From contig FR899094.1 in the NCBI GenBank assembly GCA_000437255.1, positions 38,844 through 44,492 on the forward strand: a stretch of 5,649 nucleotides of DNA, read 5' to 3'. Made by a program: the position numbers and the translations under genes. The stretch's first letter is position 1, and every line of letters begins with the position of its first letter. The notes under the pieces are model-generated. The model made no database searches. It worked only from the letters and a program-made list of their open reading frames with translations, and was not told where the DNA came from. Origin of the DNA: Ruminococcus sp. CAG:403. GTDB taxonomy: Bacteria; Bacillota; Clostridia; Oscillospirales; Ruminococcaceae. Below are positions 5,509 through 5,649 of the stretch, one piece after another.

Positions 5509-5649
5509 GCGACAAAATTACAGATATGATCGACATGGATGCCATTGCGCATCTGGCTGATCTGGTTGCACAGAAGGATCTGGGTGAAATCACCATCACA
5601 GACGGATCCAAAACCATTACGGTAAAGGGCAAGAAGTCCCTGCCGCCGA
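5505..5649 (+). CDS. accB: Biotin carboxyl carrier protein of acetyl-CoA carboxylase, N-terminal fragment (cut by window edge)
   Basis: Only the first 48 residues are visible. AccB carries the biotin that is carboxylated by AccC and then used by the AccAD carboxyltransferase to make malonyl-CoA. The fragment has the shape of an AccB N-terminus: a helix (MDAIAHLADLVAQKDLGEI, residues 11-29) followed by short beta strands EITITDGSKTITVKGKK, ending at the start of what looks like the proline-rich linker (LPP). The biotin attachment motif (usually A-M-K-M) would lie beyond the right edge, so it cannot be checked. The ATG overlaps the fabF stop by four bases and has a strong ribosome binding site. 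In many Bacillota accB follows fabF and precedes fabZ and accC-accD-accA, which supports the call. The identification depends more on position than on motif. Confidence 0.78.
   Translation, partial: MSDKITDMIDMDAIAHLADLVAQKDLGEITITDGSKTITVKGKKSLPP

Noticed and set aside
1..5649. Mobile element, CRISPR array, tRNA or rRNA
   Set aside because: I saw no transposase, terminal inverted repeats, regularly spaced repeats or RNA gene signatures. Almost all of the window is housekeeping fatty acid genes.

Overview
The window is a type II fatty acid synthesis (FAS II) locus from a bacterium, almost certainly a Bacillota of class Clostridia. The evidence is an FMN-dependent enoyl-ACP reductase of the FabK type instead of FabI, strong AAGGA-type ribosome binding sites, a compact fabH-fabK-fabG-fabF-accB order, and AT-rich spacers between coding DNA of roughly 50% GC. 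A gut Oscillospirales-like (Ruminococcaceae or Butyricicoccaceae) source fits the look of the proteins, but that is inference and no species can be named.

Layout: positions 1-1046 are on the minus strand and hold fabD followed by the beginning of aroE (shikimate dehydrogenase, cut by the window edge). The two overlap by one base (TAATG). Positions 1047-1349 are a 303-base divergent control region. It carries a good sigma-A promoter for fabH, a weaker candidate promoter for fabD, four same-direction TGCAAAA repeats and a long fabH leader with a perfect 10-bp inverted repeat. On the plus strand, fabH (1350-2351) and fabK (2372-3313) form one unit that ends at a clear intrinsic terminator (3330-3371). 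A second candidate promoter begins inside the 3' arm of that terminator and would drive fabG (3487-4227), fabF (4255-5508) and accB (5505 onward, cut by the window edge).

The genes work together as follows. FabD makes malonyl-ACP. FabH condenses it with a short acyl-CoA to start a chain. FabF carries out later condensations, FabG reduces the 3-keto group, and FabK reduces the enoyl group. AccB carries biotin for acetyl-CoA carboxylase, which supplies malonyl-CoA. The dehydratase (FabZ), acyl carrier protein and remaining acetyl-CoA carboxylase subunits are not in the window; some may follow accB.

All five complete enzymes keep their catalytic residues, and no mobile element, CRISPR array, RNA gene or novel system is visible. 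The interest is in organisation and control: fabD is outside the main operon and coupled to aroE, a terminator and promoter overlap at the fabK-fabG junction, and short repeats recur in the control regions.
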